A DNA stretch of 64,000 nt. Origin: DASXHD01 sp038239005 (lineage in GTDB: Bacteria > Myxococcota_A > Polyangia > Polyangiales > Polyangiaceae). Below, piece after piece: positions 33,460 to 42,462 of the stretch. The notes under the pieces are model-generated. The model worked only from the letters and a program-made list of their open reading frames with translations, had not been told where the DNA came from and made no database searches. Position numbers and translations under genes: made by a program. Location of the stretch: assembly GCA_038239005.1 (NCBI GenBank), contig JBBSFE010000005.1:1-64000 (forward strand), written 5' to 3'. Each line of letters opens with the position of its first letter. Within the stretch, counting starts at the first letter, position 1.

Positions 33460-34378
33460 GGACCTCGGGTACGTCAAATCCGCGGAAGTAGGCTTCGCCG
33501 ATGAACACGATCACTTCCGCGACTTTGCCTTCGCGGAACGTCACGAGCTGGAGCGAGCTCCGCCGATGCACGCGATCCGCGGGACCATAGAACGCGAGGG
33601 CAGGGTAGCCGTTTGCGCGTGTTTCGATCACGCGGAAGCCGGCGGCCCAACGTGCGGAGAACAGTGGACCACGCAAGAAGCGTTCGAGCTCGACGCGACC
33701 GCGGAACCAGGTCGCGTGCGGAGGCATCGCGAAGATGATGTCGTCGCGCAACATGGTCACGAGTGAATCGACGTCGTGAGTCTCCCACGAATGGACGTAC
33801 GCGCGCAGCACATCGGGTTCGGGCTCTCGCGTCGGCACCGAAGGCGCGCCGATCGTTTCGCGTGCGCGATGGAGCGCGCTGTTCACCGACGGCACCGTTA
33901 GATCGAGCGCGACCGCGACCTCCTCGGCTGTCCAACCGACGACGTCTTTCAAGAGCAGCGCAGCGCGCTGACGTGGAGGCAGGCGCTGAAGCAGCGCGAG
34001 GAATGCGAGCGCGACACTCTCGCGCGCCTCGAGCGCCTGCGCAGGCGGTGCGAAGAGCTGCGAGTCTGGTGCTGGCGTCAGCCAGTCGGCCATCTCGAGC
34101 TCTTCGATCGCAGCGAGCCCCGACGACGGCTCGCGCTCGGTAGGAGGGAGCCCGCGCCGTCGCTTGCGCGCGAGCTCATTCAAGCATGCGTTCGTTGCGC
34201 TGCGCATCAGCCAGTGGCCAACCGGCGCATCGCCCGCGTAGCTATCGCGCGCCTTCCACGCGTTGAGGAGTACGTCCTGAACGGTGTCCTCCGCATCGGC
34301 GAACGAGCCGAGCATGCGGTAGCAATGGCGCAGCAAATCCGGGCGATGCGCGGCGAGCTTTTCGCGGAAGTCCGTCAA
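33449..34378 (-). CDS. ECF sigma factor with C-terminal SnoaL domain (SigG/TIGR02960-like)
   Basis: RNA polymerase sigma factor of 309 residues. Region 2 is seen in LLRHCYRMLGSFADAEDTVQDVLLNAW, region 4 in LPPRQRAALLLKDVVGWTAEEVAVALDLTVPSVNSALHRARETI. The linker ADWLTPAPDSQ and the C-terminal SnoaL-like domain (about 190-309) fit the SigG/TIGR02960 group, in which the extra domain regulates the sigma factor. TTG 34378 overlaps the upstream TGA (TTGA) and begins exactly at the conserved N-terminus. It is coupled to a free SnoaL-like protein, a possible partner or effector-sensing enzyme (inference). Confidence 0.88.
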   Translation of the reverse strand: MTDFREKLAAHRPDLLRHCYRMLGSFADAEDTVQDVLLNAWKARDSYAGDAPVGHWLMRSATNACLNELARKRRRGLPPTEREPSSGLAAIEELEMADWLTPAPDSQLFAPPAQALEARESVALAFLALLQRLPPRQRAALLLKDVVGWTAEEVAVALDLTVPSVNSALHRARETIGAPSVPTREPEPDVLRAYVHSWETHDVDSLVTMLRDDIIFAMPPHATWFRGRVELERFLRGPLFSARWAAGFRVIETRANGYPALAFYGPADRVHRRSSLQLVTFREGKVAEVIVFIGEAYFRGFDVPEVLRA

Positions 34379-34764
34379 GCGGTTGCCTGTGTCGCTCTGC
34401 GAGCGAGCTCCTCGCGGACTTTCACCCACGGCACCTGATCATAATAGAGGTTCACGCTTCGGATGCGGCCATGCTCGACACGCAACCATTCTACCGTCGG
34501 TAGCGCCCCAGCCGTGTCCGTGACAAAATCGTAGATCACGCAGACTTCGTCGCCGTCGCTGAAGACGCGTTTGATGTCGCTTCGCACGTGGATGGCGCCG
34601 AGCCTGCGAAACGCAGCCACGACATCGCGCGCGCCCGAGATGGTCATCGCCGGTCCGACGAACTTGATCTCTGGGTCGATGAGCGCCTCGACACGCTCGA
34701 GGTCCTTCTTTGCGACCGCGTCGAGATACGCGAGCGCCACGGTCTCTTGTTGTGAACGATTCAT
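34375..34764 (-). CDS. SnoaL/NTF2-like protein
   Basis: Cytoplasmic protein of 129 residues with the SnoaL-like pattern: ETVALAYLDAVAKKDLERVEALIDPEIKFVGP, ISGARDVVAAFRRLG and VEWLRVEHGRIRSVNLYYD. The family includes small hydrolases, isomerases and sensors. ATG 34764 has GTGAGG upstream at good distance. It is translationally coupled (TTGA) to the ECF sigma gene, whose own C-terminal domain has the same fold, suggesting that the free protein competes with or complements the fused one. Confidence 0.82.
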   Translation of the reverse strand: MNRSQQETVALAYLDAVAKKDLERVEALIDPEIKFVGPAMTISGARDVVAAFRRLGAIHVRSDIKRVFSDGDEVCVIYDFVTDTAGALPTVEWLRVEHGRIRSVNLYYDQVPWVKVREELARRATQATA

Positions 34765-34817
34765 GGTTTGCCTCACCTTCATCACATGGACAATCGAGGC
34801 ACCCGAAACTGTGCGGT

Positions 34818-36161
34818 CTAGTGATCGCCTTCGACCGGCGTTGCGGCATCGCCACACGTGGCAACCTGCGTCTTCAGCGTGTTTTTCCAGCCCTCTTGCG
34901 AGATGTAGGCAACGAGGACTTTGTTTCCCGGCAGAGGAGCGACCTTTGCTTCGAGAACGGTCTCGTCGGGGCCGCCGACGTGCGTGCGGCCGACGAGCGA
35001 GCCTGTGGCGTCGTAGCGGAAGAGATCGACCGAGCGCTTGTCGCCGGTCTTTGCGGTCGTAGCGACGATGGTGTCGAGCTCGCGGCGAGCGACGGAGAGA
35101 TAGCCGCGCTCGTCGGCTGCGGGCGCGTCGCCGAGCGGCGTCGTGCCAGGGGAGCCGGGTTTCTTGGCGTTGATGTCGAAGCGCAACGCGTAGAGGTCCG
35201 GTTTGCCCGTGAGTGTGTGCCAGAGCTCGACGGTCTCGTTCGAGCCGAGCGCCGCCACGGGCGCGGTGACCGGAGTTCCGAGCCACGAGTCGAAGTCACT
35301 CGTCTCCTTTGCTTTGCGCCCGACAACGAGCAGCCCGTTCCATCGACCGACGACGACATCGCCCACGCCACCGTGCGCGGCGTTGACCATCGTGAATCCC
35401 CAGCGCTCGCTCGGTGGTTCGTTCTTGTCGCGCTTCGCAAGCGGCACGCCGCCGAGCGAGAGCGTCGCGGTGAGTGCGCCGCCGTTTTTGACGAGCGTGC
35501 TCTCGACGGCGACGACCTTGTCGGTGAACGTCGTGCGGCAATCGATGGTCTCCGTCGTTGCGGTGGCGTCGCCGGCCGTCATGCTCGCGCCGTCGAAATT
35601 CACAAGCCATGCGTCCGGCGGCCCGCAGCGAAGTGTGCGGTGTTTCGCCGTGGCGTCGGCGTCGACATAATCGATCGCGACGCGCACTTTGCCGTCTTTG
35701 AGCTCGAGCGGCACGACGCGCTTCACGACACGTATCGTTCCCTTCGCCGCTTTTGCGTCGAGGTCCGTCGCGGGATTCGCAACCTCGGCCTTCGCAACGG
35801 CGCCATCATCGCCGTAGGTCGCGACGGCCGCGGCGCCTTCCTTCGTCGACCATCCGAGCGCCTTCGTCGCGAGGCCGAGCGATACGCCCGAGTCCGCGCG
35901 AACGAGCGTGCCGACCACGGCCGGATCACCTTCGAGCGCGCACGCACCCACGGGCGGGCTCGCGGGTGTTGATTGCGCCTTTGCGCTTCCGCTTGCGGCA
36001 GGGATACCGCTGCTACTCGAGGCCGCGACCTTCGTTGACGCCGACGACGACCCTAGAGGAGCCGCATCGCCGAGCGCATTTTCTTTGGAGCAACCATCGC
36101 AACCCGAGAGCGCAACGGCGAACACCACGAGCCTCGCGGAGAGCGTGCACGTCAATCTCAT
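34818..36161 (-). CDS. Large hypothetical lipoprotein
   Basis: Predicted lipoprotein of 447 residues with lipobox ALSGC, followed by a long Ser/Ala-rich linker to about residue 70. The mature domain is mostly beta-strand, with short segments reminiscent of a beta-propeller (WNGLLVVGRKAKETSDFDSWLG, GYLSVARRELDTIVATTA, PLPGNKVLVAYISQEGW). No catalytic motif is seen. Coding quality and composition match the surrounding genes. Confidence 0.7.
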   Translation of the reverse strand: MRLTCTLSARLVVFAVALSGCDGCSKENALGDAAPLGSSSASTKVAASSSSGIPAASGSAKAQSTPASPPVGACALEGDPAVVGTLVRADSGVSLGLATKALGWSTKEGAAAVATYGDDGAVAKAEVANPATDLDAKAAKGTIRVVKRVVPLELKDGKVRVAIDYVDADATAKHRTLRCGPPDAWLVNFDGASMTAGDATATTETIDCRTTFTDKVVAVESTLVKNGGALTATLSLGGVPLAKRDKNEPPSERWGFTMVNAAHGGVGDVVVGRWNGLLVVGRKAKETSDFDSWLGTPVTAPVAALGSNETVELWHTLTGKPDLYALRFDINAKKPGSPGTTPLGDAPAADERGYLSVARRELDTIVATTAKTGDKRSVDLFRYDATGSLVGRTHVGGPDETVLEAKVAPLPGNKVLVAYISQEGWKNTLKTQVATCGDAATPVEGDH

Positions 36162-36188
36162 GACGCGTGAATACCACGTTCATTCGAT

Positions 36189-37103
36189 TCATTGCGGCGC
36201 GCACGTGGACACGCCCGCTCCGACGATTGCGATCGGCGCGGTCGTTGCGATCGTCTCCGTTTTGGCGATCGGATCGTAGTCCGTGACGTTGGAGACTCCG
36301 CCCGTGCCCGTGAAGATCCAAAAGTCGCCGCCCCAAAATGCGAACGCGAACGCGGTCTTGCCACCCGCCGCGATTTGCGCCGACGAAATGATCTGTGCAG
36401 TCACCGGATTGAACTCCATGACGTAGCCGCCGGAACCGAACGGGCAGAAACCGAACAGGCGGCCGCCACCCGTTCCGGTCAGCTCGCAGTTGAACGTCTG
36501 CGGCGGAAACGCCACGGGCGTCGATAGTGTGAAGGCCGTCGTATCAATCGTAGCGAGGCCCGACGCGTACAGGCCGCCGAATCCATCGACGTGAAGCGTT
36601 TCGCCGCCGTCCGCGTCGCTCGCGTATCCCATTCCGTACGTCCCGAAATTTTGTTGGTTGGGGACATACGTCGTTGGCTTGCATGCCGCGTTGGCCGTGG
36701 AGATCTCGAACAGGTTGCCGTCGAGAAAATTCGCGAACGCGATCCCCGAGCGCGTGACCGCCATCGAGTTGGGCGTCGATGAGCTCGAGCACTTGACGAC
36801 GCCGATCGATTTGAACTCGAGCGTCGGTGGGTAAAAGCTATAGAGCTCGTTCTTCGAGCCGAGCACGTAGATGAACGTAGAGCCTGCGTCTGGGCAGTCG
36901 CTGATGATGGGAACATCCGGAAACACCACATCCGGGATTTCTTCTTCGACGACGTCCGGCGCGACATCGACCGACGCGTCGTGATGAGCGTCGGGCTTTG
37001 CATCCGGCGGCGAGGCATCGATCTCTTCGGGCGCGAGCAAACCCGTGCGCGCGCCGCATGCAGCGACGAGCACGACGAAGCTGACCCACCAAATTCTCTT
37101 CAT
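36189..37103 (-). CDS. Lipoprotein with CGARTGL leader, possible beta-propeller
   Basis: Predicted lipoprotein of 304 residues. The leader MKRIWWVSFVVLVAACGARTGL has lipobox VAAC; the following Asp/Pro/Val-rich stretch is a long linker. The mature domain shows repeated 'Y.LGS.NELYSFYPPTLEF', 'GNLFEIS', 'GGLYASGLATIDTTAF', 'GYVMEFNPVTAQI' strand pairs, typical of a propeller fold. Twenty bases around the lipidated Cys codon are identical to the gene at 130-993, although the mature proteins differ. Function unknown. Confidence 0.72.
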   Translation of the reverse strand: MKRIWWVSFVVLVAACGARTGLLAPEEIDASPPDAKPDAHHDASVDVAPDVVEEEIPDVVFPDVPIISDCPDAGSTFIYVLGSKNELYSFYPPTLEFKSIGVVKCSSSSTPNSMAVTRSGIAFANFLDGNLFEISTANAACKPTTYVPNQQNFGTYGMGYASDADGGETLHVDGFGGLYASGLATIDTTAFTLSTPVAFPPQTFNCELTGTGGGRLFGFCPFGSGGYVMEFNPVTAQIISSAQIAAGGKTAFAFAFWGGDFWIFTGTGGVSNVTDYDPIAKTETIATTAPIAIVGAGVSTCAPQ

Positions 37104-37136
37104 GAAGCTCGAACGCGGCGCGCACCGGGCGACGGA

Positions 37137-37574
37137 TTAGCCATTGAGCTCGGCGAGGATCGCGCGCATGCCTTCTTCGATCTTGCGCGATTGGGTTGCT
37201 TTGATTTCGGCGTGAAGCATGTCGCCGTCGAGGCTGTACTTTTTGATGATGCGCTCGATGAAGCTCTTTTCCGCGGTGTTGAGCGTGCCGTCGGCGAAGA
37301 GGGCGTGTGCGATCCACACGTAGGTCACCTTGCGATGCACGGGATCTTTTTCGAGGAGCGCAAGCGACGCACCGAGATCGAGGTCTTGCACGTCTTTCAC
37401 GCTCGAGCTGATCCGCTCGAGAAACGCTTCGAAGTCGGTCCGCTCGAGCGGCGTGAGCTTGCCGTCGGAGCTGTAGACCTCGTGAAGCACACGCCCGAGC
37501 GCGTTGCGCGTCTCGTGTGTCCACAGGCGAACGAGTTTCTCTTCGATCGGTTGCGAATCCTCGATCAGGCTCAT
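37137..37574 (-). CDS. TerB-like protein
   Basis: Cytoplasmic all-helical protein of 145 residues. VLHEVYSSDGKLTPLERTDFEAFLERI and HALFADGTLNTAEKSFIERIIKKYSL each contain the D-G-x-(L)-x-x-x-E motif of the TerB/TerB-like fold (metal-binding acidic helices). Tellurite-resistance relatives are often membrane- or stress-linked, but the solitary gene gives no further hint. ATG 37574 is clear. It lies 17 bp from the next lipoprotein gene on the same strand. Confidence 0.72.
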   Translation of the reverse strand: MSLIEDSQPIEEKLVRLWTHETRNALGRVLHEVYSSDGKLTPLERTDFEAFLERISSSVKDVQDLDLGASLALLEKDPVHRKVTYVWIAHALFADGTLNTAEKSFIERIIKKYSLDGDMLHAEIKATQSRKIEEGMRAILAELNG

Positions 37575-37590
37575 CGCACTCGAAGCTACA

Positions 37591-38370
37591 TCACTTCTTC
37601 GTGCATGTATCGAGGGCGCTCGCGAGCGCGACGATGCGCGCGTCGTTCTTGTCCATGGGCTGGTCCCACGTGCCCACGTACACGCCGAAGTAGCCGCCTG
37701 ATTTGATCGTCTTGCAGATCGCGAGGCTGTCGGTTTTGATTTTGCCGGCTGGGCTCGAGACGTTCGTCGGGCCGATGTTGATCATCGGGTACACCGTGTG
37801 TTTCGCGAGCTGCGAGTTTCCGACGTACGCGCTCGGCCAGTAATCGTCGACGTCACCATCGCCGACGTAGAGCTCCGCGAAGAACGCACGCAAGTGGTTG
37901 GCGGGGTAGAGGAGGCGCCAGCTTCCGCGGTAGGCCATGTACTCGAAGCCGTCGCCGGTTGCGCCGGTCGAGCACGTCGTCATGAAGCTCTGGTCTTGCG
38001 AGAGCGCCGCGTTTGGGTTGGTGTCGTCGAACGCGTAGTTCGGCGCTGAGCTGTTCGATACGGTCCACGTGCCCGTGCTGCATTTGCGAAAGCTCTTGTT
38101 TGCGGAGCCATCTGCGTCGAGCACCGTCCAGCAATCTCCCGCGTGGCTCGAGAGCGCACCGGCACCCGTGCCAACTGCGAAGAGGACAGTCAGCTGCTTC
38201 GTACAATCAGTTCCGAGCGTCGCGTCGACGAACGCACTTCCATCCGCGCCCGTCGAGAGACCCGCATCGGCTTCGAGCTCGGTCACCTCGTCACCTGCGT
38301 CGTCGATCGCCGCGGGCGCGATTGCGTCACCGCAGCCAAGGAGAAAGAGGAACCCGAGCGTGAGTCGCAC
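37591..38370 (-). CDS. Hypothetical lipoprotein
   Basis: Predicted lipoprotein of 259 residues with lipobox LLGC and an acidic linker. A Cys in GTDCTKQLTVLFAVG and several more (CWTVLD, KCSTG, TTCSTG, CKTIKS, CTKK) suggest disulfides. Phrases such as SSHAGDCWTVLDADGS and FEYMAYRGSWRLLYPANHLRAFFAELYVG are unusual; no family is recognised. Gene quality is good and the start is unambiguous. Confidence 0.68.
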   Translation of the reverse strand: MRLTLGFLFLLGCGDAIAPAAIDDAGDEVTELEADAGLSTGADGSAFVDATLGTDCTKQLTVLFAVGTGAGALSSHAGDCWTVLDADGSANKSFRKCSTGTWTVSNSSAPNYAFDDTNPNAALSQDQSFMTTCSTGATGDGFEYMAYRGSWRLLYPANHLRAFFAELYVGDGDVDDYWPSAYVGNSQLAKHTVYPMINIGPTNVSSPAGKIKTDSLAICKTIKSGGYFGVYVGTWDQPMDKNDARIVALASALDTCTKK

Positions 38371-38471
38371 GGGCGCTCGTTCGCACGATTCGTGCCGACT
38401 TCGAACGCAGTGTTTCGCCTCATTGCGTAGGTGACAATCGATCGATGTCGATCCTCATGGCAACGCGCGAC

Positions 38472-39809
38472 TCACTTCAAGATGATTTCCGCGCTCGTCG
38501 CGGCGACGTCCACGGAGGTGACGTTGGTCATCGTGAGGCTGCCTGACGCGGCGCCCGAGGTCGGCACCGCGCCGCCGCCAGTCGGCACGACGCGCTGAAA
38601 CGTTGCGCCGAGCGCTACCGTCACCGTGGACCCCGATGGGTTGACGAGGACGCTGCCCTTGGCAAAGTCACGCCGATACACGCCTCCCGCCAGCATGCTC
38701 GTCACGTTCGTCGCAGACGCCACCGGCGCGCCGAGGTCGACGCCCCACTCCGGATACCACTCGAGCGGATCGCCCGCAAAGTAGTCGAGATAAGTGCGGT
38801 GGTCTTTTACCAATAGGTAATTTCCAAAATAGTACATGCGTGTCGCGACATCGGTCGACGCCGAAAGGTAGTTCTGGAGGATCATGATTTTGCCCGCCGC
38901 GGCGAGCGTGAGGAGCTCGTTCGTCGAAGCTTGCCAGTCCGCCGGCGCAAAGCCTCGATCCGAAAAACCTTCGGCGAAGATCCCCGCCGTGAGCCCGTAG
39001 TTCGTGTTGTCCCAGCTCGTGACGAAAGCGCTCGTGTTCGGGATCAGCGGAATGCCTTGCGCCTTGAGCGCCGTGTCGAGTGACGCCATCCAGCTTTGCC
39101 ATGCAGCAATCCACGTGGCGTTGCCAAGCTCGGTGAACGTCGTCGTCTTTGCGGCGGTGCCGGCGAGTCGAGCGTCGCCTCCACTGCATTCGCCTTGCAG
39201 GAGCGCGGGCGACGCCGAGTCCAAGAAGATTGCGTCGTAGTCACCCGCTTGAACTTGCGCCGCGAGCGACTGCGCCCAGTATTGCTGAAAGCCGGTATCC
39301 GACACGTTCATGAGGAGCTTGCCGTCGGCGCTACTGGGAACGCGTTTGCTCTGCGTGTCGTGCCAAAACCAGCTCTCGTGTGTGGTGACGGTCGGATAGT
39401 CGTTTCCCCACGTCTTGCCGTCGATGATGAAGTCGACTGTGGGCGCCGATTGCCACATCGCCAGGTGATAGTGCAGCACGATGAAGCTCGGGTTGAGCGC
39501 ACGAAGCGCCTGCGTGACGGGAAGGAGCTGCTTCTGCGTACCCACGTAGTGACTTGCGGCGAACTGCTGCTGCGCGGCATTCATCTGTGGCAGTTGATCC
39601 GCAAGAATGCCGATCGACGAGAACGTGTCGGGAAATGGTCGGCCCGTTGCGGCGTCCGATTTTGGCGCTGCGTCGGCGCTCGCGTCCGTTGCGACGGCGT
39701 CCACGAGCGCGTCGGCATTGGCGTCGGTACCGGCGTCGGTTGGTTCGGCGGGGGAAGTCCCGCACCCGGCCATCGTCACCACGAGCGTCGATAGGACTGA
39801 AACGCGCAT
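38472..39809 (-). CDS. Putative glycoside hydrolase (GHL15-like) lipoprotein
   Basis: Predicted lipoprotein of 445 residues: lipobox MAGC, long Ala/Asp linker, then a TIM-barrel-like domain resembling the putative glycoside hydrolase family GHL15: SFIVLHYHLAMWQS, DTQSKRVPSSADGKLLMNVSD, YDAIFLDSASP (candidate catalytic Asp), and FAEGFSDRGFAPADW (candidate Glu). A C-terminal strand-rich region has GGVYRRDFAKGSVLVNPSG, a typical closing motif of such hydrolases. Substrate unknown; surface anchoring fits scavenging or predation. Confidence 0.72.
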   Translation of the reverse strand: MRVSVLSTLVVTMAGCGTSPAEPTDAGTDANADALVDAVATDASADAAPKSDAATGRPFPDTFSSIGILADQLPQMNAAQQQFAASHYVGTQKQLLPVTQALRALNPSFIVLHYHLAMWQSAPTVDFIIDGKTWGNDYPTVTTHESWFWHDTQSKRVPSSADGKLLMNVSDTGFQQYWAQSLAAQVQAGDYDAIFLDSASPALLQGECSGGDARLAGTAAKTTTFTELGNATWIAAWQSWMASLDTALKAQGIPLIPNTSAFVTSWDNTNYGLTAGIFAEGFSDRGFAPADWQASTNELLTLAAAGKIMILQNYLSASTDVATRMYYFGNYLLVKDHRTYLDYFAGDPLEWYPEWGVDLGAPVASATNVTSMLAGGVYRRDFAKGSVLVNPSGSTVTVALGATFQRVVPTGGGAVPTSGAASGSLTMTNVTSVDVAATSAEIILK

Positions 39810-39828
39810 CCTCGAACGATAGCGCAGC

Positions 39829-40959
39829 TCAAGCGTCTTGCGAGGCGATCATCGACGCGAGCGTCTCTCCGAGGCGAAGCAGGAGCGCGAAGAATTCGTC
39901 ATCGCCGAAGTCGGCGCCGCTCGTGAGCAAGCCTGGATCGATCACCTTCTCGTCCACGAGCGACGTCCGGCGATAGCGACCGAGCACGTCGACGTGATCT
40001 CCGACGACGACGGCGATCAGCTTGCCGAGGCATTGCCCTTGCGTCGTCACGATCCCGTCGCTGTCACCTGCGTCGACCGGCGGAAGAGCGATGCCGCGCT
40101 GCGATGGCAAGCGAAGCGCGAGATCGTCCAAGAGCGCGACGCTCGGCAAATGCGCGAGCTTGCTCCCGTGATGCGTCCACCGCCAGATGTCGCGGAAGAG
40201 CTTGTCGGGATGATCATCGCTCGGGCGCGGCGCGATCGTGGCCATCGAAAAAACGCGATCACGAGACGATGCGCGAATGGGACGCTCGGAAAGCGAGCCA
40301 ACGATGCTCGAACGAAGATCGCGCGCGAGCTCGTTCATGAGCATCATCTGCAAGAGGAACATGGGCATCTTGCGCGTCTCGGGGCGCGCGCTCAGAGCGA
40401 AGCGCATGCGACTCCCGAGATCACCGCGGCGGGCGACGTCGAGCGTGGCCAACGCCATGTCGCGAATCGCCGGAAGCGACGGGCGACCCGCGGCAAATCG
40501 CGCGAGCGGCGACTCTGCGAGCCCGGTTCCGAAATGCGGCGCGGCGATCGTCGTCACGGAGCTCACGCGCGAAACGAGATCGCTCCACTTGCCCCACTCG
40601 CCGCCAAACGTGGTTCCCGTTTTGGCGACCACGAGCGGCGAATCTCGCAAGAGGAGCGACGCATCCACGCCGCCCGTGCTGTGACCGACCAAGTGCCACG
40701 TGCGCTTTCCGCCGAGGCCCGGCACTTTCTTGGTGGGCGTCTCGAGCGCCTCGAGCTCGCGCAGCAAATCAGCTTGGCGTTTTTGCAAGCTCGCGATGCC
40801 GAGGGTCGACACGGCAACCACCGGCACACCCGCGACACCGCGCGCCTCCATGACCGCGCGGACGCCCGCGATGAAGCGATCGGCGAAGTAGGTGCTCTCG
40901 CCGCGATGATCGAATCCAAAAAAACCTGGAACGAGCGCGATGGCCGGGGGAGGAGTCAT
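39829..40959 (-). CDS. Alpha/beta-hydrolase, probable triacylglycerol lipase-like
   Basis: Hydrolase of 376 residues. The nucleophile elbow is GHSTGG (Ser between His and Thr), following the strand TWHLVGHS; HATIAAPHFGTG and the later DGIVTTQGQ / GDHVDVLG supply likely Asp and His of the triad. The N-terminus IALVPGFFGFDHRG begins with the oxyanion-hole loop, which is why ATG 40959 (overlapping the upstream stop as ATGA) is chosen over the longer frame. It may be a lipase or esterase of the group that includes PGAP1-like enzymes. Confidence 0.8.
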   Translation of the reverse strand: MTPPPAIALVPGFFGFDHRGESTYFADRFIAGVRAVMEARGVAGVPVVAVSTLGIASLQKRQADLLRELEALETPTKKVPGLGGKRTWHLVGHSTGGVDASLLLRDSPLVVAKTGTTFGGEWGKWSDLVSRVSSVTTIAAPHFGTGLAESPLARFAAGRPSLPAIRDMALATLDVARRGDLGSRMRFALSARPETRKMPMFLLQMMLMNELARDLRSSIVGSLSERPIRASSRDRVFSMATIAPRPSDDHPDKLFRDIWRWTHHGSKLAHLPSVALLDDLALRLPSQRGIALPPVDAGDSDGIVTTQGQCLGKLIAVVVGDHVDVLGRYRRTSLVDEKVIDPGLLTSGADFGDDEFFALLLRLGETLASMIASQDA

Positions 40960-41504
40960 CCGCCTGGGCACACGAGTTGGAAGCCGTTGCCGTCGAACGT
41001 GCATGTTTGCGAGCACGGCGTTGTCGTTCCGAAGCACGTGCAGTCTTTCGAATTCTGACACGCGGGCGGCAGCGAATTACATGCATAATACACGCACGGG
41101 TCGCCCGGGCCGATGGCGTCGTTCGGAGACGATTGGCAATACGCCGTGACGGCATCGCAAAACTGCGGGCCGCACGAGATCCATCCGGCCGGACCGATGC
41201 ATCCGCCTTCGGGCGCGACGTCGACACCCGCGGCGTTCGCCTCGCAAGAATTCGGGTAGAGCTTGTTGTCGGTGCCGCACACGGGCGAATAGAGATCGGG
41301 ACACCCAACGGGCTTCGCGGTGCATGTGCCCTTGGTGCTGCCGCATGTGAGATCGATTTTGCAATATTGCGAGCCGCTGCATTTGCAGTTGCCTGTCGCA
41401 GCGTCGATGCCGGTGTCGAGAATGCTTGCCTCGAGCCCGCCGTCACCGCCGGCAACGATGCCTCCGCAGCCGACCACGAGGAAAAGAAAAGCCAACGAAC
41501 GCAT
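40956..41504 (-). CDS. Kazal-domain lipoprotein
   Basis: Predicted lipoprotein of 182 residues with lipobox VVGC. The mature part is Cys-rich and includes a clear Kazal-type module: CPDLYSPVCGTDNKLYPNSC followed by EANAAGVDVAPEGGC. Kazal modules inhibit serine proteases through the loop after the second Cys. A second Cys-rich part (CGPQFCDAVTAYCQ, CTCFGTTTPCSQTC) follows. In a predatory myxobacterium it may protect against own or foreign proteases (inference). Its stop overlaps the lipase start. Confidence 0.82.
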   Translation of the reverse strand: MRSLAFLFLVVGCGGIVAGGDGGLEASILDTGIDAATGNCKCSGSQYCKIDLTCGSTKGTCTAKPVGCPDLYSPVCGTDNKLYPNSCEANAAGVDVAPEGGCIGPAGWISCGPQFCDAVTAYCQSSPNDAIGPGDPCVYYACNSLPPACQNSKDCTCFGTTTPCSQTCTFDGNGFQLVCPGG

Positions 41505-41521
41505 CGGCACACCATAACCCA

Positions 41522-42406
41522 TCAGTGCACGAGCATCCACGCGGCGTCGGGCGTTACTTCGAGGTGAATGTGGTTCGCGTGCTGCGCGTTGAAGTTGGGC
41601 GTGAGGATGACGTTGAACATGGCTTTGTCCGCGGCGTCGCACACGATCGTCCAGAGCTCGTTTGGGCCGACACCCGCGGCGCGGGTGGAGCTGGCTGTTG
41701 GGGTTCCGGGGGCGGAGCCCCCGGGGCGAGAGATGCACGTCGGCTGGCCAACGCGGCCGTGGAAATCTTTGAGCACGTCGAGCGTCGAGCCGTCTTTGCG
41801 TCTGAACGTACCGACGTCGACCGCGAGCGCGCCGCAGTGCTGCTTGCCGTCGTACTTGGGCGTGCACCCGAATTGCGCGCGCGAGCGATACGCCGAAAAA
41901 TGCACCATCTCGCTTATGCCGCGCTTTGCGAGCGCGCCCGAAAAATCGTCGAGCGCGAGAACGAGACGACAATCGAAGATCTCCATCGGCGAGGTTTCGC
42001 GTTGCGTGGCATTGAGCTGCGAATGGATCGTGACGCCACCCGAGAGCGGCCCGCGCAACCGCACGGGCTCGAGCACGCCCTCCGGCGGAGGGTCGACGCG
42101 CACGAACGCGACGTTGCGCCGCCCGAGCTCGGCCTCGCACGTCGCGCGGTCCATTGCGGCGTACTTGATGTTTGGTGCGTCACCGCGAAGGATGGGCACC
42201 GCATGTTGACCGGTCGCATCCGGCTCCCAGAACGGACCACTCTCCGGGCTCGCGACGGGAGGAGCGAGTGTGGGCATCGATCGCGGCGTGGCCGTCGTGA
42301 TGTCGATCGGCGCGTGCATCACGAGGTCGTCCTCGGTCTTGGGCGGCGAGCTCGACGTACACGTCGCGCCGAGCGCGCACGCCATCGCAGCAATCGAAGC
42401 CCGCAT
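41522..42406 (-). CDS. Extensin-like (M15-type) exported protein
   Basis: Exported protein of 294 residues. The C-terminal half fits the extensin-like_C/M15 fold: AYRSRAQFGCTPKY..HCGALAVDVGTFRRKDG has the zinc-type H-x(6)-D arrangement, and HANHIHLEVTPDAAW the second His. Such domains act as D,D- or L,D-peptidases on peptidoglycan. The leader MRASIAAMACALGATCTSS is lipobox-like. A 19-bp perfect hairpin falls inside the gene and is translated as part of a Gly/Ala/Thr-rich insert (ISRPGGSAPGTPTASSTRAA). Confidence 0.75.
   Translation of the reverse strand: MRASIAAMACALGATCTSSSPPKTEDDLVMHAPIDITTATPRSMPTLAPPVASPESGPFWEPDATGQHAVPILRGDAPNIKYAAMDRATCEAELGRRNVAFVRVDPPPEGVLEPVRLRGPLSGGVTIHSQLNATQRETSPMEIFDCRLVLALDDFSGALAKRGISEMVHFSAYRSRAQFGCTPKYDGKQHCGALAVDVGTFRRKDGSTLDVLKDFHGRVGQPTCISRPGGSAPGTPTASSTRAAGVGPNELWTIVCDAADKAMFNVILTPNFNAQHANHIHLEVTPDAAWMLVH
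41706..41724. repeat. REP-like GC hairpin inside a gene
   Basis: CCGGGGGC and GCCCCCGG form perfect 8-bp arms around a GGA loop. It lies inside the extensin-like gene and keeps the frame. Palindromes of this type, often preceded by GGGGTT as here, resemble the repetitive extragenic palindromes mobilised by RAYT transposases, one of which is encoded in this window. Confidence 0.55.
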
Positions 42407-42462
42407 GATCAAATCATAAGGCAGGGCCCGCGCGCTCGCCATGTGGGGTATACGGCATTCGC

